Part shown: one piece after another, positions 19,223 through 26,503 of the stretch | How the letters are laid out: each line of letters opens with the position of its first letter | Position numbering within the stretch: position 1 is the first letter of the stretch | Assembly: GCA_964449895.1 (NCBI GenBank) | Contig: CAYVBY010000003.1 | Span: 62,001 to 126,000 of the forward strand | From: Intestinibacter sp964449895 | GTDB lineage: Bacteria; Bacillota; Clostridia; Peptostreptococcales; Peptostreptococcaceae | DNA: 64,000 bases | Reading direction: 5' to 3' | Made by a program: the position numbers and the translations under genes | Notes under the pieces: model-generated | Database searches by the model: none | Told to the model about the DNA's origin: nothing | Seen by the model: the letters and a program-made list of their open reading frames with translations, nothing else

Positions 19223-19251
19223 TTGACTATACAATAAATATGTGGTAAATT
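19223..19251 (+). promoter_or_regulatory. Candidate promoter for smpB
   Basis: TTGACT (19223-19228), 17-base spacer, TAAATT (19246-19251), 43 bases before the chosen smpB start. Confidence 0.45.
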
Positions 19252-19294
19252 ATAGATTAGTCTAAAAATATAGAAAGAGAAGAAGGTGGAATGT

Positions 19295-19753
19295 ATGGCA
19301 GGAGTTAAAAACTTAGCAACAAACAAGAAAGCAAGACATGAATATTTTATAGAAGAAACTTATGAATGTGGAATAGAATTAAAAGGAACAGAGGTTAAAT
19401 CTCTTAGACTTGGCAGAGTTAACTTAAAGGATGGATTTGCATCTGTTGATAATTCTGAAGTTTTCTTAAAACAAGTTCATATAAGTCCATACGAACAAGG
19501 TAACAGTTTCTATAAGCTAGATCCTATGAGACCAAGAAAACTTCTTCTACACAAATGTGAAATTAGAAAATTAATAGGGGCTACAACTATAAAAGGTTAT
19601 TCATTAATCCCACTTAACATGTATCTAAAAAATGGTAAAGTTAAAGTTGAATTAGCTCTAGCAAAAGGTAAAAAACTTTACGATAAACGTCAAGATATGG
19701 CTAAAAAAGATGCTCAAAGACGTATCGAAAGAGAAATGTCAGGCAGATATTAA
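19295..19753 (+). CDS. smpB: SsrA-binding protein SmpB
   Basis: About 152 residues. SmpB binds tmRNA and delivers it to stalled ribosomes. Visible signatures are 'NKKARHEYFIEETYECGIEL', 'GTEVKSLRLGRVNLKDGF', 'RPRKLLLHK' and a basic C-terminal tail 'AKKDAQRRIEREMSGRY'. I prefer ATG 19295 (reading 'MAGVKNLATNKK') with AAGGTGG five bases upstream; an in-frame GTG at 19286 would add three residues. The tmRNA gene it serves starts 207 bases downstream. Confidence 0.95.
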   Translation: MAGVKNLATNKKARHEYFIEETYECGIELKGTEVKSLRLGRVNLKDGFASVDNSEVFLKQVHISPYEQGNSFYKLDPMRPRKLLLHKCEIRKLIGATTIKGYSLIPLNMYLKNGKVKVELALAKGKKLYDKRQDMAKKDAQRRIEREMSGRY

Positions 19754-19863
19754 TTTTATTAAATATTTGTAATATATATCTATCAAATGAAAAATATTTC
19801 ATTGATTTTTAAACAAAAAAGTATTATATTATTAATACAATAAAATTTATAAAATGATTGATA

Positions 19864-19914
19864 CAGAGATTTATAAGTATTATAAATCTCTGATTAAATA
19901 AAATTTAATATAAT
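19864..19914 (+). promoter_or_regulatory. Hairpin between smpB and ssrA, followed by tmRNA -10
   Basis: A perfect 12-base hairpin CAGAGATTTATA / TATAAATCTCTG (19864-19875, 19881-19892) with a five-base loop could end the smpB message, although no T-run follows. TATAAT at 19909-19914 is placed to start a precursor about 40 bases before mature tmRNA; its -35 element is weak. Confidence 0.45.
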
Positions 19915-19960
19915 TAGGTGGAACAAAGTTTGCAAAAGTCTCAAGACTATAAACATCCAT

Positions 19961-20315
19961 GGGGGTGTAAAGGTTTCGACGTGGGTTTGGAACTTGAGGC
20001 TGCGTGTCGTGTTACTCCTCTAGATCACGTAAAACCTGGGGAATTAAAATAAACGCAAACGAAAATTACGCTTTAGCAGCTTAATTTTAGCTGCTTGTCC
20101 CTCCTAGCCCTCCTGCCGGTTAGGACTGGATATCATCTATGCAGGGAACTACTTCTTGGGTGTCTCGACTTGAAGTGGACTTATTGGGACTGGCCAATGA
20201 TGTAGTCTGCCACTGGACGACATCGGAGGCGAGATTCTAAATCAGATGGCTACACACGTAGATGCAGCGAGGAAAAGACTTGCGGACAGGGGTTCGACTC
20301 CCCTCATCTCCACCA
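19961..20315 (+). ncRNA. ssrA: tmRNA (ssrA)
   Basis: The transfer-messenger RNA rescues stalled ribosomes and tags the nascent peptide. The 5' end GGGGGTG pairs with CATCTCC near the 3' end to make a seven-base acceptor stem, followed by ACCA at 20312-20315. The 5' part has 'AAAGGTTTCGAC' and the 3' part a T-arm 'GGTTCGACTCC'. The tag frame is at 20055-20084 and reads A-N-E-N-Y-A-L-A-A then TAA, with the resume codon GCA. Length of 355 bases is normal for clostridia. Confidence 0.96.
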
Positions 20316-20345
20316 GTTTTTGAAAAATAATGCTTGAAAGCATTG

Positions 20346-20379
20346 AAAATCCTAGGTTTTTGAACCTAGGATTTTTTTG
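20346..20379 (+). terminator. tmRNA terminator
   Basis: Arms AAAATCCTAGGTT and AACCTAGGATTTT with a short TTTTG-type loop, then T residues, about 30 bases after the mature tmRNA end. The following 230 bases to the next gene are AT-rich with nothing recognisable. Confidence 0.9.
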
Positions 20380-20610
20380 TTTTTAAGTGTTTAGCATATA
20401 ATTAGCACATAATGAAGTAAAAAAGTAACTTAGATACATAATAAACAGTATGTAATTTTATAGATATCTATAAAAAATTTAAATTCAAATAGGTAGATAA
20501 ATAATCTACTATTGACAATGAAATTTATACAAATGATGTTAGATACTATAATGTAGATAGTTATAAGAGTTTATTAAATATTATAAATATATTGTAATTA
20601 GGAGAATACT

Positions 20611-21045
20611 ATGAAAATAAAAAAAATAACTTTAATTTCAGATAATATATGCTATGGTTCAAAGCCAAAGCCAGAAACAGAGATTCAACAAAAGTTGACA
20701 ATATTAAAAAATGGGAGAGTTTGGTTCAACGGATATAATTATGGAAAAGGTTATGGAAATTTTGAAATAGGAAGAAAGATACAGTTATCGATTGGTAAAA
20801 AACAAGCTATGTTAATTTTTAAAGAAATTGATAAATTACTTTGCCAAAATGACACAGGTATGTTTATAACAGATGTTGGATCTTGGAATATGTCAATAAT
20901 AGATGAAGATGATAAAGTATATAAATTTAATGGATGTCTTTTGGGAGGAACTATTGAAGGTGATATAGCTGTAACAAAATTTATTCGTAAAAGTATACCA
21001 ATAGAAAAATTATTTGTATTTACTGGATTTCATAGAGAAGATTAA
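20611..21045 (+). CDS. Hypothetical protein, 144 residues
   Basis: I do not recognise a family. It is a soluble protein predicted to be mostly beta-strand ('LKNGRVWFNGYNYGKGYGNFE', 'NMSIIDEDDKVYKFNGCLLGG', in part), with no signal peptide or membrane helix. Start ATG 20611 follows TTAGGAGAATACT. It stands alone: tmRNA terminator upstream, its own terminator at 21103. It opens the accessory zone that continues to about 28 kb. Confidence 0.6.
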   Translation: MKIKKITLISDNICYGSKPKPETEIQQKLTILKNGRVWFNGYNYGKGYGNFEIGRKIQLSIGKKQAMLIFKEIDKLLCQNDTGMFITDVGSWNMSIIDEDDKVYKFNGCLLGGTIEGDIAVTKFIRKSIPIEKLFVFTGFHRED

Positions 21046-21102
21046 ATAAATATTAAGTAAAGTAATGAATATAAATAAGTTTTTTATTTAAATATTTAAG
21101 TG

Positions 21103-21136
21103 ACATAGGCTTTTTAAATTAGCCTATGTTTTATTT
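21103..21136 (+). terminator. Terminator after the 144-residue hypothetical gene
   Basis: Arms ACATAGGCT (21103-21111) and AGCCTATGT (21121-21129) followed by TTTTATTT. Confidence 0.7.
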
Positions 21137-21444
21137 GTTAATTTTAGGTCGAGAAAAATACATCTATCTTATCAACAGTATCAGTTTAACTGATTTAATA
21201 TTTGGTGGTGTTTATATTGATAGAGATATTTTAAGAACTCATGTGTTTGTAAATAGATCTATGGACTTTAGATATAATATAAGTATCGAAGAATCAGTAA
21301 AATATCTTCAAAAGGATATTAGTAAGTTTCCTATAGTTAGAATTATTATGTAAGAATAGACTTTGGTTGAATCAAGTAAAGTTAGATGATGGCAGAATAA
21401 TAACATATTCAAAACCTATTAGAGAAAAAAATATAAATAAGTAA
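21137..21444 (+). pseudogene. Frameshifted gene remnant of unknown family
   Basis: A protein-like frame ('KYIYLINSISLTDLIFGG', 'SIEESVKYLQKDISKFPI') stops at 21353. A second piece in a different frame continues ('NRLWLNQVKLDDGRIITYS') and ends at 21444. The only upstream ATG (21126) lies inside the preceding terminator hairpin and there is no ribosome site. This looks like the 3' part of a decayed gene split by a frameshift. I cannot name the family. Confidence 0.45.
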
Positions 21445-21458
21445 AATATATAAAATTA

Positions 21459-21512
21459 AAAAGGGGTATCGCAGAACTAATTTTTTATTGTTCGTGCGAC
21501 AGCCCCTTTTGA
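21459..21512. repeat. Long structured hairpin, possibly bidirectional terminator
   Basis: AAGGGG..TCGCAGAAC (from 21461) pairs with GTTCG.TGCGA..CCCCTT (to about 21509) in a long interrupted stem, followed by T residues. Its GC-rich ends contrast with the surroundings. It may be a terminator or the end of a small mobile repeat. Confidence 0.45.
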
Positions 21513-21616
21513 CAATTTATTTTCAGATTTGTGAGATTTTAAGCTTCGTAGATATATATTAATATATAAGTAATGAGTATTTTAGTCACAAAGCTGAAAA
21601 TCTCTTGCAAAAATTA

Positions 21617-21964
21617 TTATCTTGCAAAAATTTTATATAATGCTTTAGAACTTATTTGTTTTTTTGTAAGCTTTAGCTCAATCATACCCTCGATTTTCAC
21701 CTTATCCGAATTATCTATTTTTCTATGAGATATTTTTTCTTATCATCACTAATTATAAGATTGTTTCCAACGTTTTCAGATCCAGTAATAAACCAATTTA
21801 AAGAAAGTTTATAGTATCTTGATATATTAATTAAAATATTAAGACTAGGAGTCCTTTTTCCTTGTTCATAAAATCCATAAGCACTTCTAATGACTGTGCA
21901 ATATCCTTTTGTTTTAAATCATGACTAATTTTTAAATGCTTTGTCTGTTTGATAAATTATCCAT
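21617..21964 (-). pseudogene. XRE-family helix-turn-helix regulator, degraded by frameshifts
   Basis: Pieces in three frames together spell an XRE (Cro/cI-type) repressor. They are 'MDN' at the start (ATG complement at 21962-21964), 'KHLKISHDLKQKDIAQSLEV', then 'SAYGFYEQGKRTPSLNILIN' and 'SRYYKLSLNWFITGSENVGN', and a tail ending 'SSKALYKIFAR' at stop 21617. At least three frame changes are needed (near the start, in the DNA-binding helices, and near 21715). It is divergent from the radical-SAM peptide operon starting at 22082, and was probably its regulator. The motif reading is clear; inactivity is inferred from the frameshifts, which could also be sequencing errors. Confidence 0.7.
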
Positions 21965-22017
21965 ATAATCACTCTTTATAAAAATATCACAACAAAGAGT
22001 TGCAAAATAAAAATAAA

Positions 22018-22067
22018 TTTACAACAATAAAAAGTGGTATTATAATATTATTAACAACATAATGTTG
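22018..22067 (+). promoter_or_regulatory. Strong promoter with palindromic operator for the RiPP operon
   Basis: TTTACA (22018-22023), exactly 17 bases, TATAAT (22041-22046). A perfect 13-base palindrome, CAACAT-A-ATGTTG (22055-22067), overlaps the expected transcript start. This position suits a repressor such as the decayed XRE protein next door. Confidence 0.65.
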
Positions 22068-22081
22068 AATAAAGGGAATAT

Positions 22082-22366
22082 ATGGTGAAGGTACATAAAA
22101 TGTTATGTGATAAATGTGGAATTTGTTGTAAGCTTCTTTATAAAGCAAATTTAGATAAAGAAATTATCAATTTATTAGATAATGGTGAGGGAGTTTGTAA
22201 GTATTTAGAAAATAATTTATGCAAAATATACGACAACAGACCCAATATATGCAATAGTCAATGGATGTATGAAAATATTTATAGAGAGAAGTATGCATTA
22301 GAAGAATTTAATAATTTTATGCACAATCAGTGTATAAAGTTAAAAGAAAAATATAAAGATTTATAG
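22082..22366 (+). CDS. YkgJ-like cysteine-cluster protein
   Basis: A 94-residue protein with two cysteine groups: 'CDKCGICCKLL' (about residues 9-19) and 'VCKYLENNLCKIYDNRPNIC' (about 38-57), the pattern of the YkgJ/UPF0153 family, thought to bind iron or zinc. Start ATG 22082 after AAAGGG. It is the first gene of the operon with a radical SAM enzyme 17 bases downstream. Small YkgJ-type proteins often sit beside radical SAM peptide-modifying enzymes and may supply or shelter metal; this role is inference. Confidence 0.75.
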   Translation: MVKVHKMLCDKCGICCKLLYKANLDKEIINLLDNGEGVCKYLENNLCKIYDNRPNICNSQWMYENIYREKYALEEFNNFMHNQCIKLKEKYKDL

Positions 22367-22382
22367 TTTTAGGAGGGTAAAA

Positions 22383-23429
22383 TTGAAAGATAAATTAAAA
22401 ATAGTTAATAATAGGGATAGAAAACAAATTCAAAAGGAAAAAGAAAATTTAGCTAGTTTACAAGATCAAGGTTTATATCCTACTAAATTTAATTTTCCGT
22501 TAACATTGCAATATGAGCTTACAACACATTGTAATGTTAAATGTAAGCATTGTTACAATAATTCAGGTATAGATAATAATTATAAGGATAAAATGTCTCC
22601 TGAAAAATGGATAGAATTTTCTAAGTACATAGTAGAACATGGTGGAATATTTCAATGTGTTATATCAGGTGGGGAGCCTCTTCTATTAGGTGATGACTTA
22701 TTTAAAATAATGGATGTTTTACATGATGATGGAACTGCATTTTTATTAATAACAAATGGATATTTATTAGACGAGAAAAAGGTAAAGAAATTATCTAAAT
22801 ATAGATATAAGTGGCTTCAAGTATCAATAGATGGTTCAACTGCTAAATATCATGATAGCTTTAGAAATAGAAAAGGAAGTTGGGAAAGAGCTGTAAAAGG
22901 TGCATATTTAGTATCTAAAGAGGGCATTCCATTAACTATAGCACATACTGTAACTCCTCAAAATTTAGATCAAGTAGATGATATGTGTCAATTAGCATAT
23001 TCGTTAGGAGCTGGTTCTATAATTTTAGGACGAGTTAATCCTAGTGGAAGATCAGCAGAAAATATGGATATTGTATTAAATCATGATGAAAAAAATATTT
23101 TATTAGAAAAAATAGAAGAAAATATTAGAAAATATGCAGGAAAAATGGAGGTTCAACGTTCTTCAACAGTAAAAAATCAATTACTTAGATATAAAGATTC
23201 ACCAAATTCAGGTGCAATTATAAGACCAAATGGAGATATAAGATTAGATTGTATGGCACCATTTGTTATAGGAAATGTTTTAGATAATGATTTTTGTGAT
23301 GTATGGGCAAAAAAAGCAGAAAATTGTTGGAAGAATGACCTAATTAAGGAGTATATTGACGGATTTGATGATTTTAGTGATATTAATATAGATCAAAAAA
23401 ATTATTATGATAAAGATATATATTTATAA
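22383..23429 (+). CDS. Radical SAM peptide-modifying enzyme with reduced SPASM/twitch-like C-terminus
   Basis: A 348-residue radical SAM protein starting at TTG 22383 behind a strong TTTAGGAGGGTAAAA. The cluster motif is 'CNVKCKHC' (about residues 50-57), followed by the SAM-binding 'ISGGEPLL' and 'LQVSIDG'. The C-terminus keeps the framework of SPASM-type enzymes ('IIRPNGDIRLDC' and 'IGNVLDNDFCDVW') but has few cysteines, so a full set of two auxiliary clusters looks unlikely. It lies in a RiPP-like operon: YkgJ protein, this enzyme, small peptide, PqqD-like protein, small peptide. Likely role: installing a crosslink, epimerisation or similar change on the peptides. The chemistry cannot be told from sequence alone. 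Confidence 0.85.
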   Translation: MKDKLKIVNNRDRKQIQKEKENLASLQDQGLYPTKFNFPLTLQYELTTHCNVKCKHCYNNSGIDNNYKDKMSPEKWIEFSKYIVEHGGIFQCVISGGEPLLLGDDLFKIMDVLHDDGTAFLLITNGYLLDEKKVKKLSKYRYKWLQVSIDGSTAKYHDSFRNRKGSWERAVKGAYLVSKEGIPLTIAHTVTPQNLDQVDDMCQLAYSLGAGSIILGRVNPSGRSAENMDIVLNHDEKNILLEKIEENIRKYAGKMEVQRSSTVKNQLLRYKDSPNSGAIIRPNGDIRLDCMAPFVIGNVLDNDFCDVWAKKAENCWKNDLIKEYIDGFDDFSDINIDQKNYYDKDIYL

Positions 23430-23453
23430 ATACTGTATTAGGAGGGAATGTAT

Positions 23454-23642
23454 ATGAAAAAAAAATATATGAAACCAAATTCAGGAAACATAATGAGTCA
23501 TGCTAATGAGGATATTACTCCATTAGCAGTAGGAGCTGCATTAGTAGGTGGATATGCAGTAGGTAGAGCAGCAAAACAAGTTTTTGAAGTAGATAGTTCA
23601 GCTAATAAAATAAAACAAATAAGAAAGGTAGTTGTTTATTAA
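23454..23642 (+). CDS. Candidate RiPP precursor peptide 1
   Basis: A 62-residue peptide, start ATG 23454 behind TTAGGAGGGAATGTAT (an in-frame ATG at 23448 is too close to the ribosome site). The leader begins 'MKKKYMKP', a motif common in peptides recognised by PqqD-like RRE domains. The rest is a Gly/Ala-rich segment 'PLAVGAALVGGYAVGRAAK' and a basic, aromatic end 'IRKVVVY'. The second peptide shares the leader start, a Gly/Ala helix and the C-terminal pattern I-[RK]-K-V-[VI]-[VA]-[YF]. It is placed between the radical SAM enzyme and the PqqD-like gene. No cysteine is present, so a thioether sactipeptide is excluded for this one. Confidence 0.65.
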   Translation: MKKKYMKPNSGNIMSHANEDITPLAVGAALVGGYAVGRAAKQVFEVDSSANKIKQIRKVVVY

Positions 23643-23644
23643 AA

Positions 23645-23938
23645 GTGAATACTGTATATGAATTTATTAAGAGTTTAATTCCGTGTCAGACTTATACAAA
23701 AAAAAGAGAAAATGGAGATTTTTTAATTATTTCAAATGAAAATTTAGAATTATATTTTTTAAATGAAACAGCAAAAGATTTTTATATGAGATGTGATTCA
23801 TTTAATAGTATAGATAATATATGTAATTTGATGTTAAATGAATATGACGTCGATGAAAATGTACTAAAACAAGATATACTTTCTTTGATTAGGGATTTTC
23901 AATGGCAAGAAATAATAGAGTTAAAGGAGAGAGTTTAG
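23645..23938 (+). CDS. PqqD-like peptide-recognition (RRE) protein
   Basis: A 97-residue protein, start GTG 23645 two bases after the first peptide gene and without a clear ribosome site, suggesting translational coupling. The pattern 'LIISNENLELYFLNETAKDFY' followed by helices 'IDNICNLMLNEYDVDENVL' and 'DILSLIRDF' matches PqqD: beta strands with 'LN.TA..I' and three helices. PqqD-type proteins bind leader peptides and present them to radical SAM enzymes. Its position between two peptide genes supports this role. Confidence 0.75.
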   Translation: MNTVYEFIKSLIPCQTYTKKRENGDFLIISNENLELYFLNETAKDFYMRCDSFNSIDNICNLMLNEYDVDENVLKQDILSLIRDFQWQEIIELKERV

Positions 23939-23939
23939 A

Positions 23940-24134
23940 ATGAAAGAATATAAAAAACCAGTTACTTGCAGTTATAAAGTGGAAAAAAATATAGTTCCAG
24001 TAGCTTTAACTTCAATAGCTGCAGCGGGATTATCTGTTGGAACTGCTTTTGCAGTAGGTGTAGCTAAAGGATTAGGAGATATTCAAGTGGCAAATAATAG
24101 ATGTAATACTATAAAAAAGGTTATTGCATTTTAA
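23940..24134 (+). CDS. Candidate RiPP precursor peptide 2
   Basis: A 64-residue peptide starting at ATG 23940 after AAAGGAGAGAGTTTAGA. The leader begins 'MKEYKKPVTCSYKVEKN'. A hydrophobic Gly/Ala-rich stretch 'AAAGLSVGTAFAVGVAKGLG' follows, then 'NNRCNTIKKVIAF'. Leader start and C-terminal pattern match peptide 1, while the middle differs. Two cysteines are present (residues about 10 and 55). I see no protease or exporter gene in the operon. The modified core could act within the membrane or at the cell surface; this is inference. Confidence 0.65.
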   Translation: MKEYKKPVTCSYKVEKNIVPVALTSIAAAGLSVGTAFAVGVAKGLGDIQVANNRCNTIKKVIAF

Positions 24135-24224
24135 AAAGGATTATAAAAATTTAAATAAGTATTACTTTTGTTAATACAATTTTCAGATATGTCATATAGT
24201 TTGCTTTGAGGGTAGCTATCTTAT

Positions 24225-24390
24225 GAGAGTGTGCGAAAAAAAGTCTGTAAATATTAAATAGGAAACAGCTTTCTATGATAAAATTAAATTATCAGAGGAG
24301 GCTGTTTTTTATGGCAAAAAGAAATATTAACCGAAGCTAATAAAATATTTAGCGAGTTATAAAGCAAATTTAGATATATAGTTATGTAGT
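24225..24390 (+). mobile_element. IS256-type insertion sequence remnant (left end)
   Basis: GAGAGTGTGCGAAAAAAAGT at 24225 resembles the outer end of IS256-family elements. It is followed about 85 bases later by an ATG frame beginning 'MAKRNI', then by a frameshifted continuation 'LTEANKIFSEL' and 'SKFRYIV' with stop codons. This matches the N-terminus of IS256-type transposases. The rest of the element and its right end are missing. It lies just downstream of the RiPP peptides; the remaining bases up to 24551 hold no gene. Confidence 0.55.
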
Positions 24391-24551
24391 AATAAAAACT
24401 ATAATATACAATATATAATAAGAATAAACTTCTGTATATATGTTTCAAGAAAATATACATTGAAGTTTTTTAATTTAAAATAAAGAACTTCTTTTTATAA
24501 ATTTTTAAATTTATAAAATAAGTAATTAATATAATAAAAAAGGAGATTTCT

Positions 24552-25727
24552 ATGGATATAAAACATAATAATGAAATAATAAACATGATGTTAAATATGG
24601 AATATATACAATCTCAGCAAAGTGAAAATATTAATATGGGGCAATATACAAAATTTCCATTATCAAAATTAGCTACTTTAGGTGTTGGATTTTCAAGTTT
24701 ATATGAAGCTACTAGTACAATTACTCAGAGTATAAATGCTGAAGGATTATATAAATGTATTTTACCTGAAGGGGCTATTAAATTGGCACAGGCAAAGGAT
24801 GGAACAGGAGCATTGGGAGCTGCATTTAATGTAGATAATAAATTAGTTGGTCAAGCTAGATGGATAAAACAAGATGATGTCACACAAGTCACAACAATGC
24901 CTTACAATCCAACTATGCTTTTTATGGCAGTAGCGTTAATGAGTATGGACAAAAAACTTGACTGTATACTAGAAACTCAACAAGAAATAATGGAATTTTT
25001 AGAACAAAAGGAAAAGTCAAATTTAAAGGGAAGTTTAGATACTTTATATGATGTATTAAACAATTATAAATATAATTGGGATAATGAAAAATATAAGACT
25101 AATAAACATATTTTAGTTCAAAGTATAAAACATGAAGCTATTCAAAGTATTGATTTTCATCAAAATCAAATTAGTAAAAAATTAAAAAAACAATCATTTT
25201 TACATATTGATAAAAATGTTAAAAATAGGATAAGAAAAATATATTCAGAGTTTAAAGATTATCAATTAGCCGTATATATTTTTTCATTTGCATCATTTAT
25301 TGAAGTAATACTGCTTGGCAATTTTAATTCAGAATATCTTAATAATATTTCTAAGCAAATTGAAAGTTTATCTTTACAATATAGAGAAATTTATACTGAA
25401 TGTTATAACCAACTGGAAGGATATGCAAATACATCTATGGAATCTCATTTATTAAATGGATTAGCTTCAGTAGGCAAGATTTCAGGAAATTTAATTGCTA
25501 AAGTTCCTGGAGTCAGTAAATCACCAGTAGATGATGTATTAATTGGAACTAGTGAAAGATTGGAACAATTTGAGTTTAATAAAAATAGTAAAACACTTAA
25601 AAATATTATTGAAGCTAGAAGTAGTGAAGTTAGAGTATTTATTGATAATATAGATACATTAAATAAGCTATATAATGAACCATTAGAATTTTTAATAGAT
25701 AAAGAGTATATATATATTAAAGAATAA
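24552..25727 (+). CDS. Hypothetical protein, 391 residues, recurrent clostridial family of unknown role
   Basis: Start ATG 24552 after AAAAAGGAGATTTCT. The N-terminal part carries 'PLSKLATLGVGFSSLYEAT', 'GLYKCILPEGAIKLAQAKDG' and 'YNPTMLFMAVALMSMDKKLD'. The rest is helical and partly coiled-coil ('LETQQEIMEFLEQKEKSNLKG'). I recall similar unnamed proteins in other Firmicutes but no function. There is no signal peptide, and one hydrophobic stretch ('AVYIFSFASFIEVILLG'). It follows the IS remnant and may be unrelated to the RiPP locus. Confidence 0.65.
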   Translation: MDIKHNNEIINMMLNMEYIQSQQSENINMGQYTKFPLSKLATLGVGFSSLYEATSTITQSINAEGLYKCILPEGAIKLAQAKDGTGALGAAFNVDNKLVGQARWIKQDDVTQVTTMPYNPTMLFMAVALMSMDKKLDCILETQQEIMEFLEQKEKSNLKGSLDTLYDVLNNYKYNWDNEKYKTNKHILVQSIKHEAIQSIDFHQNQISKKLKKQSFLHIDKNVKNRIRKIYSEFKDYQLAVYIFSFASFIEVILLGNFNSEYLNNISKQIESLSLQYREIYTECYNQLEGYANTSMESHLLNGLASVGKISGNLIAKVPGVSKSPVDDVLIGTSERLEQFEFNKNSKTLKNIIEARSSEVRVFIDNIDTLNKLYNEPLEFLIDKEYIYIKE

Positions 25728-25741
25728 AAGGGATGATATGT

Positions 25742-26329
25742 GTGCAGAATCAAATTTTTAAAGAAATAAAATTTAGAAAAGTAAAGATGTCAGATGCGAA
25801 GGATTTATTAGACATATATAATTTTTATATTGAAAACACAGTGGCTACATTTGAGTATGACACACTGCCTTTGGATGAATTTACAAGTAGAATAAAGGAT
25901 ATTTGTAAGGAATACCCATACATAGTTTGTGAATATAAGGACAAAATAATAGGATATGCCTATGCACATCAATTTAAATCAAGACAGGCTTATAGATGGA
26001 GTTCAGAACTGACAATATATCTACATAAGGATTATTTGGGATTGGGAATTGGCAAAAAATTTTATAGCTTATTGATAGAAATTTTAAAATTGCAAAATGT
26101 TAAAGTAGTTTACGGTTGTGTAACTTCAAATAACGAAAAAAGTATAAAATTACATGAAAAACTTGGATTTGATATGATAGGAGTTTATCATAATAGTGGA
26201 TATAAGTTGGAACAGTGGCTTGATGTGACTTGGTTTGAAAAATTTATAGGCAGTCAAGAAGGAAAGCCAGAACAATTTATAAATTTTAATGATTTAGATC
26301 AAGAATTGATAGATACTATTTTGATTTAA
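25742..26329 (+). CDS. GNAT acetyltransferase, phosphinothricin N-acetyltransferase-like
   Basis: About 195 residues. The order 'FRKVKMSDAKDLLDIYNFYI', 'TVATFEYDTLPLDEF', 'IGYAYAHQFKSRQAYRWSSE', 'LGLGIGKKFYSLLIEIL' (acetyl-CoA loop) and 'GCVTSNNEKSIKLHEKLGF' matches the PAT/bar-like GNAT subgroup. It would acetylate an amino acid-like or phosphinothricin-like amine. GTG 25742 is preferred because AAAAGGG lies nine bases before it; ATG 25733 would be almost on top of that site. A terminator follows the gene. Confidence 0.85.
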   Translation: MQNQIFKEIKFRKVKMSDAKDLLDIYNFYIENTVATFEYDTLPLDEFTSRIKDICKEYPYIVCEYKDKIIGYAYAHQFKSRQAYRWSSELTIYLHKDYLGLGIGKKFYSLLIEILKLQNVKVVYGCVTSNNEKSIKLHEKLGFDMIGVYHNSGYKLEQWLDVTWFEKFIGSQEGKPEQFINFNDLDQELIDTILI

Positions 26330-26338
26330 AATAGCTTT

Positions 26339-26377
26339 CCGAGAACTTAAGTTTAAAACTTTGGTTCTCGGTTTTTT
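26339..26377 (+). terminator. Terminator after GNAT gene
   Basis: CCGAGAAC (26339-26346) and GTTCTCGG (26364-26371) with inner pairing AAGTTT/AAACTT, then six T residues. Confidence 0.8.
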
Positions 26378-26381
26378 ATTG

Positions 26382-26483
26382 GATACACCGATTGCAGTTG
26401 CGGGAATCGTCATGAAGATAAATGTCATATTTGTATCAGTGGTTCTAGGACTGATTAATGGTGCACAACCTATCTGTAGTTAT
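26382..26483 (+). pseudogene. MATE efflux pump fragment
   Basis: Thirty-four in-frame codons read 'DTPIAVAGIVMKINVIFVSV' and 'VLGLINGAQPICSY', an internal piece of MATE-type transporters (the 'G..PI..YN.G' region). No start, ribosome site or continuation exists. The fragment abuts the GNAT terminator and ends just before the ribosome site of the next gene, so it marks an insertion or deletion scar. Confidence 0.6.
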
Positions 26484-26503
26484 AAAAAAGGAGGTATGAT
26501 TTT

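Noticed and set aside
19042..19326. Minus-strand frame of 94 codons before smpB
   Set aside because: Composition is that of AT-rich non-coding DNA, it overlaps the smpB promoter and start, and there is no ribosome site.
19961..20315. tmRNA 3' end as a duplicated attachment site
   Set aside because: By eye I found no second copy of the last 20 bases of ssrA downstream and no integrase gene in the window.
21126..21353. A 75-codon frame taken as an intact gene
   Set aside because: Its ATG lies in the terminator hairpin of the preceding gene and has no ribosome site; I treat the region as a gene remnant.
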